Source: Bacteroides sp. | GTDB lineage: Bacteria > Bacteroidota > Bacteroidia > Bacteroidales > Muribaculaceae | Reading direction: 5' to 3' | DNA: 49,892 nt | Assembly: GCA_014802425.1 (NCBI GenBank) | Contig: JAAVCH010000023.1 | Location: 105,415 to 155,306 of the forward strand | Shown here: positions 33,422 to 42,259 of the stretch, piece after piece | Numbering within the stretch: position 1 is the first letter of the stretch | Layout: each line of letters begins with the position of its first letter | Notes under the pieces: model-generated | The model's input: only the letters and a program-made list of their open reading frames with translations | Database searches by the model: none | What the model was told of the DNA's origin: nothing | Program-made: the position numbers and the translations under genes

Positions 33422-36400
33422 TCAACCGGGTAATATGAAGATCTGCGTTTTGGAATGATCGACCGCATTACCATTACCCTTGTTGAGAATTACGTATATA
33501 GTCGTGTTACGTGTCAGCGTATTACCGATGTTCTTACTATTGTCTCCGGATGTCATGGTTTCATAGGATTCGGTATCGAATTCGTCGTTTTCGTTCGAGA
33601 TTCCGTAATTGTAATAGGCATCCCAGTCGCCGTCATAGATTTTCCAGCCCGCTGCGAAATCTCCAGTCAATGTAATGCTGTAGACATTCCGGTTCTGAGT
33701 CATTTTATAAGTGCCATTTTGGGCCCAGCCGGTAGTGTTGCCTACAAGCCACAAATCGTGGGACTCGGGATCCCATGTGGGTTGCGGAAGCTGCACTGAG
33801 CTTGCGAGGAGGTTATGGTTGTTGTGGCGTACGCAAGTACTGTTGCCGGTAGGATCGAGGATGCACTCCCAGTAGTCGCGGAGGCGCGTCGTGTCGCCGT
33901 GGGGGCATGGTTCTCCGATTACTTTCCAGCCCTGAAGGTTGAGTTTTACGGAGCCATCGGCGGCGATGGTGGCGGGGGAGAGGTTGGTGGTGACACGGGC
34001 TCCGGTGCCGTCGGCTCCCTTACTGAATGTGTTGATGCGGTCTGAAGAATCCACGAAGTTGAAGATCACATACAGGTTGTCGGGGTCGAAAGCGGTGGAC
34101 TGATAGTAGAAGTTGAACCAGTCCAGCGATGCGGTTTCAGAGGTGGTGATAGCCACTCCGGGCCATTCCGTCACGGCTGCGCCTGCCGCATTGTAGAGGT
34201 AGACGTGCGTCACTCCCTTTACGAAGAAGTCAGTGGTCATCGACGTTGCTGTAGTGCCGGTGGAGGCGATGCAGCGAACGGGCATCGCGTAACCGGCGTT
34301 ACCGTCCTTGCCGTAGACCTGCGCGTTGATGTAGGTGGTAGCGTTTCCGACGATACTGAACGCCCTCAGCCAGTTGCCGATCTCGGCTTTCTCCATTCCG
34401 CTCGCCGGGGTGCGTGTCCAGTAGTAGCCGGCACGCGACTCTCCCTGCCAGTCGTCGGTGGAAGTGCCCCGGCAGCCGATTTTCGGGAAATACACGTTGC
34501 CGTGTCCGGTGGCCGACACGAAATGGGTCGTGTAGTAGGAGCCGACGTCTTCGGTGTGGAAACGGCTTGACTTGCGGAGCAGTCCCCACTCCGTATCTAC
34601 CGGGATGGCATATCCCGGCGGACAGAGTGCGGAGTTGAATTCCGGGTCTTGATAGTTATTGTTGTTTGTATCGGTGCCGTATTTTGCCACGCGGTAACAA
34701 TAGCCTCCGGCGCTTTTGTCGCCGTAGAACGCCTGACCGTCGCTCATCTCGATATATAGCCCTGATGAAGTCGCGCCGAGGTTACGGTCGAGCCAGTAGT
34801 TGCCGTCGGTAAGCTCCACCACTTCGTAGTAGGTATAGGAACTCTCGCGGCTGATCGAGCCTCCGGGCACATAATCCTCTCTGACGTCCTTATGGAAGAA
34901 ACCGGTGTGGTAAAGCGTCAGCGGATAAGTTATGTCAAGGTCGGTGCCGTCGGGAGTGACGGTGAGGATAAGCTCGCCGACGGTGTAGGCATAGGAGGAA
35001 TTGCCGGAGTTGCGCAGGCGTATCGTCGGGCCGGTCGTGGCGGTGGCCTCGATTGTACCGGAAGGAGAGGACAATGTGTTGCCGCCTGCATCCACAAACT
35101 CCACCAGGCCCTTCATGTTGTCGGAGATTTCGGCGCGCCATGTATATTTGCTGTCGCCTCCGAGGTCCCTGTAAGTGATGGCGTAGGTGTAGGTGGTGCC
35201 GGTACCGTAGGGCATGGGGAAGTGAAGCCCCTCGTTGCGGGATAGTCCGTTGTTGTCGGCTGCCTTCACTCCCTTTACCCGGGCGTTCCCCCTGTCGTTG
35301 TCTTCATCTGGTATGAAGCCGTCGGTCAGTATGGATCCATCGTCGGCATAGGTGTCGAAGTAATCGACCGACGTGATGTTGACGTAAGAATCCGACGGGG
35401 AGTTGATGGTGAGTTTCACGGCCTCCAGCATCTGGTCGGCGCGGAAGGTGCGGTCCCATACCACAGGCACCTCACGGCTCAGGCCGCCCCATGTCACAAG
35501 AATGTTCCCCTTGAGGTCGCCGGCATCCATGGGCCGGGTGAAAGTCAAGGTCACCAGATAGACCGTACCGGCGTCGTTGACATCGGGATTCTGCACCGGG
35601 GAGCCGGAGGCGTATGCGCCGTCGCCATAGGTGGCGTCGGTGCCGGATATGGCCGTGCCGGGACTATCCGCCGGTCTTACTTCGGTGATGCTCATCCATG
35701 AGGAGCCGGAAGTCACACGGAAATTCTCTTTGGTGAGCGCCGTGAGACCTGAGCTGTCGGTGACCGATTTGTCGAGTACCTTCACGTAGAACGTCTGTAC
35801 GCCGGCGTCGGAGACGGTGCGCGTCACCGTGTGGGGCACACCGAGTTCGCGTACTCCGTCGGAAATCATGTTGTAGATTTCGGGTGCGTGGTCATGGATG
35901 CAATAGGTCACTCCGGAGTCATCGGCTCCGGCACGGAATGGGTGCAGTGCCGCCTCTGCGGGATTTGTGTATCCCTTGCATCCGACGCTTTTCACCACCA
36001 ATTCATAATGATGGTTGGATTCGATGTCGTAGACCGTCGAGGCATCGGCTATGTCGAGACGGTAATAATACCGGTTGCCGTCGGAGTATGGGAGTCTGGC
36101 GATTACATGTACGTCGCCCGAGGAGGCGTTGGCCGTGGGGTGCATATAGACGGGTCCTACCGTAGCGGACACGTCCAGGTCGGGGTACGACTGTTCGTAG
36201 GAGGTATCCGTCACGGGCGGCGCCGTAATGGTGTAGGCGCCGGCTATCACCGGTGAGGAGGCGGCCTGGCCGTAGACCCTGTAAGGTACGGCCTCTACTC
36301 CGGTCCCGTCGCCCGCATCAAGGGTGAGTGTCACTTTCGCAGCGTTGCGCACGAGGGGCACCGAGCTGTAGGAGAGGAGCTGACCGAGTGTGATTCTGCC

Positions 36401-36856
36401 GCTCATCAGCATGAGGTCTTCCTGAGAGTCCCCGATGGTGTGATTTTCCCAAAGGACTCCCATATTGTAGTCGGAGTCAGGTGCCTTAAGATTCTCCAGT
36501 GTCTCTCCCTCGGGGAAAAACGATTCGTCGATGACATTGGAATTGGCTATGAATACGAATTCCAGCCCCGTCTTCTTACGGAGTTCCTGTTTGAGCGTTA
36601 TGGTGCAGGAGAGGTCGGCCGCGGGGGTCACGGCGGAGGCTTGCGCGAGGGTACCCCCGTCGAACACCAGCATAAGGGCGTTGGCCACCGATGTGTCGTC
36701 GGCGCGGGTGCGTACGGTCTTCATCTCAGGTACCGCAAACCGTATGTTGAGTTCACCGTCCTCGGGTACACCCTGCATCATAGGCTCCATCATATCGTCG
36801 CTGCATGCGCCGAGCAAGGCCAGGGGGAGGAGGTATGTCAGAAGTTTCTTAGACAT
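33422..36856 (-). CDS. Giant fimbrial tip-like lipoprotein with FISUMP and starch-binding-like modules
   Basis: 1144 residues. Lipoprotein signal LLGAC (Cys18), then KTVRTR with Arg51, the kind of site where fimbrillins are cut before assembly. Residues about 30-310 resemble a fimbrillin fold (ALMLVFDGG..., VRNAAKVTLTL). An Ig/BACON-like middle follows. Residues about 680-865 form a FISUMP domain (YWLDRNLGATSSG, GYCYRVAKYG, LCPPGYAIPVDTEWGLL, GYYWTRTPASG, YAMPVRCI). Residues about 870-980 resemble a CBM26 starch-binding domain (VTHVYLYNAAGAAVTEWPG, LYVIFNFVDSS). The last 115 (HDLWLVGNTTGWAQNGTYKMTQ...) resemble a SusE/SusF carbohydrate-binding domain. Last gene of the operon. As in Porphyromonas Mfa5-type systems, it is probably a tip subunit. 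The binding ligand is inferred. Confidence 0.8.
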   Translation of the reverse strand: MSKKLLTYLLPLALLGACSDDMMEPMMQGVPEDGELNIRFAVPEMKTVRTRADDTSVANALMLVFDGGTLAQASAVTPAADLSCTITLKQELRKKTGLEFVFIANSNVIDESFFPEGETLENLKAPDSDYNMGVLWENHTIGDSQEDLMLMSGRITLGQLLSYSSVPLVRNAAKVTLTLDAGDGTGVEAVPYRVYGQAASSPVIAGAYTITAPPVTDTSYEQSYPDLDVSATVGPVYMHPTANASSGDVHVIARLPYSDGNRYYYRLDIADASTVYDIESNHHYELVVKSVGCKGYTNPAEAALHPFRAGADDSGVTYCIHDHAPEIYNMISDGVRELGVPHTVTRTVSDAGVQTFYVKVLDKSVTDSSGLTALTKENFRVTSGSSWMSITEVRPADSPGTAISGTDATYGDGAYASGSPVQNPDVNDAGTVYLVTLTFTRPMDAGDLKGNILVTWGGLSREVPVVWDRTFRADQMLEAVKLTINSPSDSYVNITSVDYFDTYADDGSILTDGFIPDEDNDRGNARVKGVKAADNNGLSRNEGLHFPMPYGTGTTYTYAITYRDLGGDSKYTWRAEISDNMKGLVEFVDAGGNTLSSPSGTIEATATTGPTIRLRNSGNSSYAYTVGELILTVTPDGTDLDITYPLTLYHTGFFHKDVREDYVPGGSISRESSYTYYEVVELTDGNYWLDRNLGATSSGLYIEMSDGQAFYGDKSAGGYCYRVAKYGTDTNNNNYQDPEFNSALCPPGYAIPVDTEWGLLRKSSRFHTEDVGSYYTTHFVSATGHGNVYFPKIGCRGTSTDDWQGESRAGYYWTRTPASGMEKAEIGNWLRAFSIVGNATTYINAQVYGKDGNAGYAMPVRCIASTGTTATSMTTDFFVKGVTHVYLYNAAGAAVTEWPGVAITTSETASLDWFNFYYQSTAFDPDNLYVIFNFVDSSDRINTFSKGADGTGARVTTNLSPATIAADGSVKLNLQGWKVIGEPCPHGDTTRLRDYWECILDPTGNSTCVRHNNHNLLASSVQLPQPTWDPESHDLWLVGNTTGWAQNGTYKMTQNRNVYSITLTGDFAAGWKIYDGDWDAYYNYGISNENDEFDTESYETMTSGDNSKNIGNTLTRNTTIYVILNKGNGNAVDHSKTQIFILPG

Positions 36857-36875
36857 TGTCGTAGGTATGGTTCGG

Positions 36876-39866
36876 TTATTTGGATGTCACCTTGGTGGCT
36901 TCGGTGGAGTTATAGGTATTGTATTCGTCGTTTATATCGATGTCCGGGGTTTGGTTGTTGCCGTTGTTGCTGAATACGAGGCCTGTCGTACCGATAGGAA
37001 TGTCATAGTACCAGTTGCCGTTACCGTCTTGCTGCATGGCTTTGCCGGGCCATGACGAGTTGCTGGCTCCTCCCCAATAGTGTACATAAGGGGGATTCCA
37101 GCCGGAAGGATTTTCGAAATATATCCTGCCCATTCCATTGACGGCTGTGGATTTCCAGTCATACGGGCGGTTGTCGGGATTTTCGGGGAGGAATGTCTTT
37201 GACTCCCAGTCAAACCATCCTTCGCGCGACGGATAGTCGAAAAGCGGCACGCCGGGTTCATTGTCCTTTGGATAGCGATTGTGGGCCCAGTCTCCATTGT
37301 TTCCGTCGTTCATGGCATGGCCGTCTCGCCACATCATAAGTGTCTTTCCCGGGTCGGCTATTCCTGTGAGTTCGATTTTCCACCATCCGTCTGTCCCGGG
37401 TTCTTTCTCCATCATGATTCCGGGCCACATACGATTGTAGCCGTTATCTTCTCCAGGCTGGTTCGCATATTCCTTGCGGCAATTTTCACAATCACACTTA
37501 TAGTGGCCGTAGATATCCTTGCCGTTGCGGTAGGAATCCATGAAATCGTAGTCGAAATAATAATGATTGGCGGCGTCATTATCCTTGATATTCAGTTTCG
37601 CGGATTCGAGTTTGACAAAACCGCCATCCATTGATTTGGTGCCTTTCAGTGCGGTGAGGTTACTTTCGTTATCCCATCCCTTGAAGGCGATCTTGCCTGT
37701 GAATGAATACTCCAGAGCGGCCTTCATGCCGTAATCATAGTAGCCTACGGTCTTCGATGCGAATTGGGCGTCATATTCGTTGCCGGTGATGGCCGTCAGG
37801 TTGGCGGGCATGGCGAGGCACTGGTATATGTAGATATGGGGCTGGACAGCATCAGTGCCTGCGCGAGACCATGGAGCCCCCGGCTTGAAGTGGATGATGT
37901 AGTTGTCGTTGGAGGCTACGGTGTTGACGGTCACGGTTGAGGGATTGACGTAGTCATCTCCGGTAAAGCCTTCGTTGTCGACGCCGAGACGGAGCTTGAA
38001 GGCGCCCGAGCCGGTGTGTGAGGTGTCCCAGAAATCGATGTTGGATGTGTTGAGGTCTGTGTAGTGTACACGGAGTTTGAGTTCGCCGTCGGGATAGTCG
38101 GACTCCATGGAGAATGTAGCGGGTACCGTTACGGCCACGGCACTCCCGTCCGGCTTTACGATTTCGAGGTAGAGAGGGTCGTTGCCGGAGGTCCAGTTGG
38201 CGGAGGTAAGGTTGATTTGCCCGATGTTGCTTTCGATGTCGATGTCGAAAGATCCTTCATACTGCATCGAGCTGACGATTTCGCGTACACCGACGGTGAT
38301 GACGTTGGGTGTCACGTTCATATAGCGGTTGAGCACGAGGTCGTCGATCTCCACTGCCTTGTAGATTTTGCCGGCCACGAGGTGAAAGCGCCTGTACCTG
38401 TCGATGTCATCGCGGAGAGCTGGATAATACTCCGATTTCAGTCCGGGATTGACCGATATGTAGACGCGCCCGCCGCGGGTTTCGAAGTCGAAGACGTCGA
38501 TTTCCTCACCGTCGGGGGTGAGGTACTTCGGACTGTCCCACCGCAGGCCGTCGGCGGCGTTGGTGGAGTAGCCTATCGATACCTCTTCGCCGGCCTGGAG
38601 GCTTTCGATGCGTGTGGCGTCGATGTCGAGATAGACGTTGTCGCTGATGGTATAGTTGAGGGTCTGAGAGGTCCAGGGATTGACTACGACCATATTCGTC
38701 CTCAGCGTATGCAGTCCGGTTACGCTGGCTGTGATGTCGTATGCTCGGGCGCGCTCTATTCCGGTAAGCTCCTCATTGGCATCGTCGGCGGGCACGAGGG
38801 GGAGTTCGTAGGTGAGTTCCTGGCCGTCGATGCCGTCGAGTGTGGCGGTAAGGCGGAGGGTGGTGCGGCGGTCGGAATCGAGGTTCTCGGGGATGTAGAC
38901 CGTGCCCTGCCACGCCCGTGTGTCGCCTGAGGGAGTGATGGAGGGGAGGGGCACGAATCGCTGCTCTTCGGTGGGATATGTGGCCGGATTGCCAGGGTAC
39001 TCGACTCCGGAGAGGGAAATGGCGCAGTCGGAGAAGGATTCGTCGGTGGATGTGGCGGCCCCGCTTACTTTGGTGCATCCGTGGTTGACATCGGTGAGCG
39101 TGGCTCCGGTCAGAGTGAGGCGGTTGTCGCCGAAGACGGAGGCGGAGTGACCCTCGGGCGAGGCATCGAAAAGGATCGTGAAGCGCATCTTGGCGCAGAG
39201 GAAGCGTAGGTCGGCGTGGACGATGGCCTGTTTGTTTTTCTCGATCGTCACTGTTCCCTGTCCTACATTGCCGGTGGTGTTGTCGGCTCCGGTGAAGTCC
39301 ATCTCACTGCTGAGGCATGCCATGGGGAGGGCGGGCACGTCATCGGATGAGGAGCTCATGAGGATGGATGCGCCGTCGGAGTCGAGGAAGTCGAGAATAG
39401 TGTCTTTAAGCGCGTCCTCATCGGCGGGAGATGACCAGCCGGAGGCGTAGCTGTCGAGATTGGCCACGAGGTATAGGTGGTAGGAGCCTTCGGGCAGGAG
39501 TTGGGCGAGGCTGTAGTCCACGTGGCTGTCGTGGGTGTTGAGGTGTCCGTCGGCGGGTACCGCTTCGGCGAGGTCGATGGATTTCTTGAGTTGCCTGGTG
39601 GTGGGGTCGAACGCGAAAAGATGGAGCGAGGAGATGCGGCCTTCGTTCTCCATAAGGGCGATCTGGCTGTCGTTGTCGCCTGTGCGCGTGGTGCGTGATG
39701 CGGTGCCTCCGGGATTGGGTATGCGTAGCACTGTGCCTTGCGGCAGTGCTACGGTACGGTTGAAATCCAGGTCGTCGGCGCAGCCCGTTGCGAGCAGGGT
39801 CAGCAGCGAGCCGAAAAGCGGGAGGGTTGCGCGGCGGCGTGAGAAGTATTTCGTGAGTCGTTTCAT
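36876..39866 (-). CDS. Large fimbrial accessory lipoprotein with C-terminal starch-binding-like modules
   Basis: 996 residues. Lipoprotein signal LLATGC (Cys29). The N-terminal part looks fimbrillin-like (ISSLHLFAFDPTTRQLKK, SYHLYLVANLDSY). Several Ig-like segments follow, including NMVVVNPWTSQTLNYTI. The C-terminal third holds two modules with the Trp-Pro-Gly feature of CBM26-like domains: one near 765-845 (YYFDYDF, MWPGIMMEKEPGTDGWWKIEL) and one near 913-975 (GRIYFENPSGW, WGGASNSSWPGKAMQQD, LVFSNNGNNQTPDID). A CxCxxC cluster (CDCENC, about 789-794) lies inside the first. It is 19 bp upstream of the 1144-residue gene and 49 bp after the 397-residue subunit. Likely a minor or tip component of the pilus. 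Confidence 0.8.
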   Translation of the reverse strand: MKRLTKYFSRRRATLPLFGSLLTLLATGCADDLDFNRTVALPQGTVLRIPNPGGTASRTTRTGDNDSQIALMENEGRISSLHLFAFDPTTRQLKKSIDLAEAVPADGHLNTHDSHVDYSLAQLLPEGSYHLYLVANLDSYASGWSSPADEDALKDTILDFLDSDGASILMSSSSDDVPALPMACLSSEMDFTGADNTTGNVGQGTVTIEKNKQAIVHADLRFLCAKMRFTILFDASPEGHSASVFGDNRLTLTGATLTDVNHGCTKVSGAATSTDESFSDCAISLSGVEYPGNPATYPTEEQRFVPLPSITPSGDTRAWQGTVYIPENLDSDRRTTLRLTATLDGIDGQELTYELPLVPADDANEELTGIERARAYDITASVTGLHTLRTNMVVVNPWTSQTLNYTISDNVYLDIDATRIESLQAGEEVSIGYSTNAADGLRWDSPKYLTPDGEEIDVFDFETRGGRVYISVNPGLKSEYYPALRDDIDRYRRFHLVAGKIYKAVEIDDLVLNRYMNVTPNVITVGVREIVSSMQYEGSFDIDIESNIGQINLTSANWTSGNDPLYLEIVKPDGSAVAVTVPATFSMESDYPDGELKLRVHYTDLNTSNIDFWDTSHTGSGAFKLRLGVDNEGFTGDDYVNPSTVTVNTVASNDNYIIHFKPGAPWSRAGTDAVQPHIYIYQCLAMPANLTAITGNEYDAQFASKTVGYYDYGMKAALEYSFTGKIAFKGWDNESNLTALKGTKSMDGGFVKLESAKLNIKDNDAANHYYFDYDFMDSYRNGKDIYGHYKCDCENCRKEYANQPGEDNGYNRMWPGIMMEKEPGTDGWWKIELTGIADPGKTLMMWRDGHAMNDGNNGDWAHNRYPKDNEPGVPLFDYPSREGWFDWESKTFLPENPDNRPYDWKSTAVNGMGRIYFENPSGWNPPYVHYWGGASNSSWPGKAMQQDGNGNWYYDIPIGTTGLVFSNNGNNQTPDIDINDEYNTYNSTEATKVTSK

Positions 39867-39915
39867 CTGCGGCGGATGTTATGGATTGGGGCTTTGGATT
39901 CTGAGGAGGGGAGGT

Positions 39916-41109
39916 CTATAGCTCGGTATGGCGCTCTTCGTAGGTCCACTTGCGGACGGAGAGCTGGATTTCGGGAGTGTAGGAGGCGGCCACGCCGATG
40001 ATGGTGTATTCGTAGATATGGTTGCGGATGATGTGGTACTGGTTGGCCGCCGAGGCCACTCCCGTCTCGCTGTACGGACGGAAGTAGATGGAGCCGGTGC
40101 GGGGCGTGTCGTCGCCGTCGACGGTGTAGGTGGCCGTGAGCACCAGCTCGTCGGCCGCGGCCGGAGTGGTGGAGTTCTCGGTCTCCGGCAGATAGAAGGT
40201 CAGGGTCTTCCGCAGCGAGGCGTCGGTGCCGGCGCTGACCGTGTAGCCGGTCACTTCCCCCAAAGCCCCTGCGGAGGAGAAGGCGTTGGGGGTGTCGGTC
40301 ACGCCCAGTGTGCTGATGGAGGCTATGGAGGTCCAGTCGAGCCGGGGAAGTATGAGGCCTGTGGGCTGCAGGCGGTTGATGGAGAGGGACTGCAGGCGCA
40401 CCTCGCGCTCCTCCCACATCTCGTCCGACACGGTGAGGCGCACCTGGGCCATGGCGCGGAGCAGGGGGATGTCACCCATCATGAAGCTCGTGCCGAGGCG
40501 GATGCCGTCGAAGTCCACGTCGGCCACTCCCCACATCGGAATGCCGGAGAAGGTCGTGGCGTTGTCGCCGCTGCCGATGGTCTGGCCCGGGGTGCCGTAG
40601 GCGGTGAATGAGCCGGGATTCATCAGGGTCAGGGCGGTGGCGCCCGGATTATGGTTGGCGAATACGGCTATGCGGAAATCGTGGGAGGTGAGGTAGTCCA
40701 CGTTCAGGGCATCGTCGGAGATCTGGCCGGCCACAGGCTCCAGCACTCCGTCGATACGGTAGACGGCCTTGCCGTCGGAGCTTTTGACGAGCGAGGACGA
40801 CGTGCGGGCCATCCTGGCCACGGCCGATGATGCGGCGCCGTTGGCTCCGACCCTGTACAGCACCGGATATATGTCCTTTATGGCGCAGTCGAACGTGGAG
40901 CCGTTTTCGGCGGGGGTATAGTCGTCGCCCCAGGTGCCTGAGTAGACTTCTCCGGCGCGTGTGGGCGCCGGGGCGTCGACCGTCAGGTTGAGGGTGATGA
41001 GCAGGCGCTCCCGGTCCGGCGCCCCGGCGGAGGGCTCATTGCTGTCGGCGCACCCGCCGGCCGTCAGGGCCGCAAGTGGCAGCATGAGGTATAGCAGACT
41101 GTTTTTCAT
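39916..41109 (-). CDS. Fimbrillin family accessory subunit
   Basis: Start chosen at the ATG at 41109 (MKNSLLYLMLPLAALTAGGC). The open frame continues to a TTG nine bases upstream, which is less likely. 397 residues. Lipobox LTAGGC (Cys20), then APTR with Arg51, a likely maturation cut site. The body is a two-domain fimbrillin pattern (IYPVLYRVGANG, HDFRIAVFANHNPG, MAQVRLTVSDEM), with the C-terminal IIRNHIYEYTIIGVAAS and LSVRKWTYEERHTEL typical of the last strands of a FimA/Mfa-type subunit. It should be added to the pilus through donor-strand exchange. It lies 19 bp after the anchor gene, third in the operon. Confidence 0.85.
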   Translation of the reverse strand: MKNSLLYLMLPLAALTAGGCADSNEPSAGAPDRERLLITLNLTVDAPAPTRAGEVYSGTWGDDYTPAENGSTFDCAIKDIYPVLYRVGANGAASSAVARMARTSSSLVKSSDGKAVYRIDGVLEPVAGQISDDALNVDYLTSHDFRIAVFANHNPGATALTLMNPGSFTAYGTPGQTIGSGDNATTFSGIPMWGVADVDFDGIRLGTSFMMGDIPLLRAMAQVRLTVSDEMWEEREVRLQSLSINRLQPTGLILPRLDWTSIASISTLGVTDTPNAFSSAGALGEVTGYTVSAGTDASLRKTLTFYLPETENSTTPAAADELVLTATYTVDGDDTPRTGSIYFRPYSETGVASAANQYHIIRNHIYEYTIIGVAASYTPEIQLSVRKWTYEERHTEL

Positions 41110-41128
41110 GATGAGCAAGCCAAAAGAA

Positions 41129-42145
41129 TCATTCGAAAATCACGTCCGACATCAGCACCACCCTCCAGGAATTGACGTAGAGCACGGCCCCGCTCCATGT
41201 GCCGTCGGAAGAGACGTCGAAGGAGAACGTGTGCGAGTCCTGACGGTCGAGGTATTCCTGGTCGTCCATGGCGTGGCCGTAGTTGTCCTTCACTTTCAGG
41301 GCCAGGGAGGTGATCGACACGTTGTCGACCACCTTGCGCCCCGAGGCGTCGGTGACGGTGAGCGCCGCGTGGCGGTCGGCCATGAGGCGGCAGACGTCGA
41401 AGTCGGCCGCCACTCCCGTGGCCCGGGTCTCGCCTACGGCGAAGGGATGGTAGGTTATCGGTTCGTCATCGAGGAGGGAGTTGTCGTGATGCAGGAGGCC
41501 GTTGGCCTCGGTGATGGTGTATGTGTACGCGGCGGGGTCGAGCGCCTCGCCCGTTTCGGAGCGGAGCTCGACGTGTACGCGGTTGGTGTCTTTCTTAAGG
41601 TCGAGCAGATAGGAGTGGTGTCCTGTCTTGTCGGGGTTGTCGTCGCCGTAGACGGTCATGGAGGTCACGCCGTGGAAGAGGTCGTGGAGGCGGGAGGAGG
41701 AGTGGTGCGAGCCGTCTTCGCGCACTTCGCGCTCCATGCGGCACTGCAGCTGGTAGAGTGTGGAGGATCCGACGGTCATGTCGGAGAGGGTGAATGAGTC
41801 GGGGAGGTCGTCGGAGTCGTTTTCCACGCCGCACCATGCCACGACGCTGTACTCTCCGGCGGGCACTCCGTCCAGGTCGACGGCGAAACGGTCGGCGGCC
41901 AGGGCTTCCCCTTTTTCAGTGCGGATCCATCGGAGCACCTGTGTGTCGCGGTCGAAGCCGTAGAGGCTCACCGAGCGCACGCTTTCGGCAAACCGGTCGG
42001 AGAAGTCCATGTTGTGGTCCCACACGAAGCGCACGTCGTGGGTGGCCACGCAGAGGGGGAGGTCTTCGTAGATTACGGAGTCGCACGAGGCGAGGGTCGC
42101 GGCGAGGCAGAGTGAAAGAAGTATGTCGGAAAACTTATAGGCCAT
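41129..42145 (-). CDS. FimB/Mfa2 family fimbrial anchor subunit
   Basis: 338 residues. Lipobox ATLASC (Cys21) and then CDSVIYEDLPLC, the opening typical of FimB/Mfa2 proteins. VRFVWDHNMDFSDRFAESVRSVSLYGFD, GEYSVVAWCGVEN and TRATGVAADFDVCRLM are further family segments. FimB/Mfa2 proteins hold the fimbria to the outer membrane and limit its length. The C-terminus reads LYVNSWRVVLMSDVIFE, close to the major subunit's VNSWRVV strand. No cut-site Arg is conserved near residue 50, fitting a protein that stays lipid-anchored. Second gene, 114 bp after the stalk gene. Confidence 0.9.
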   Translation of the reverse strand: MAYKFSDILLSLCLAATLASCDSVIYEDLPLCVATHDVRFVWDHNMDFSDRFAESVRSVSLYGFDRDTQVLRWIRTEKGEALAADRFAVDLDGVPAGEYSVVAWCGVENDSDDLPDSFTLSDMTVGSSTLYQLQCRMEREVREDGSHHSSSRLHDLFHGVTSMTVYGDDNPDKTGHHSYLLDLKKDTNRVHVELRSETGEALDPAAYTYTITEANGLLHHDNSLLDDEPITYHPFAVGETRATGVAADFDVCRLMADRHAALTVTDASGRKVVDNVSITSLALKVKDNYGHAMDDQEYLDRQDSHTFSFDVSSDGTWSGAVLYVNSWRVVLMSDVIFE

Positions 42146-42259
42146 TGTCGTGGTGGGGAGAGCGCAGAGGGGGGTGATGAAGGTTGTGTGGTCCGCCGGG
42201 GCACGGGGTACGGCCCCGGCGGAATGATGTATGGGATGCTTTGGGATTTTTTCCGGAAC

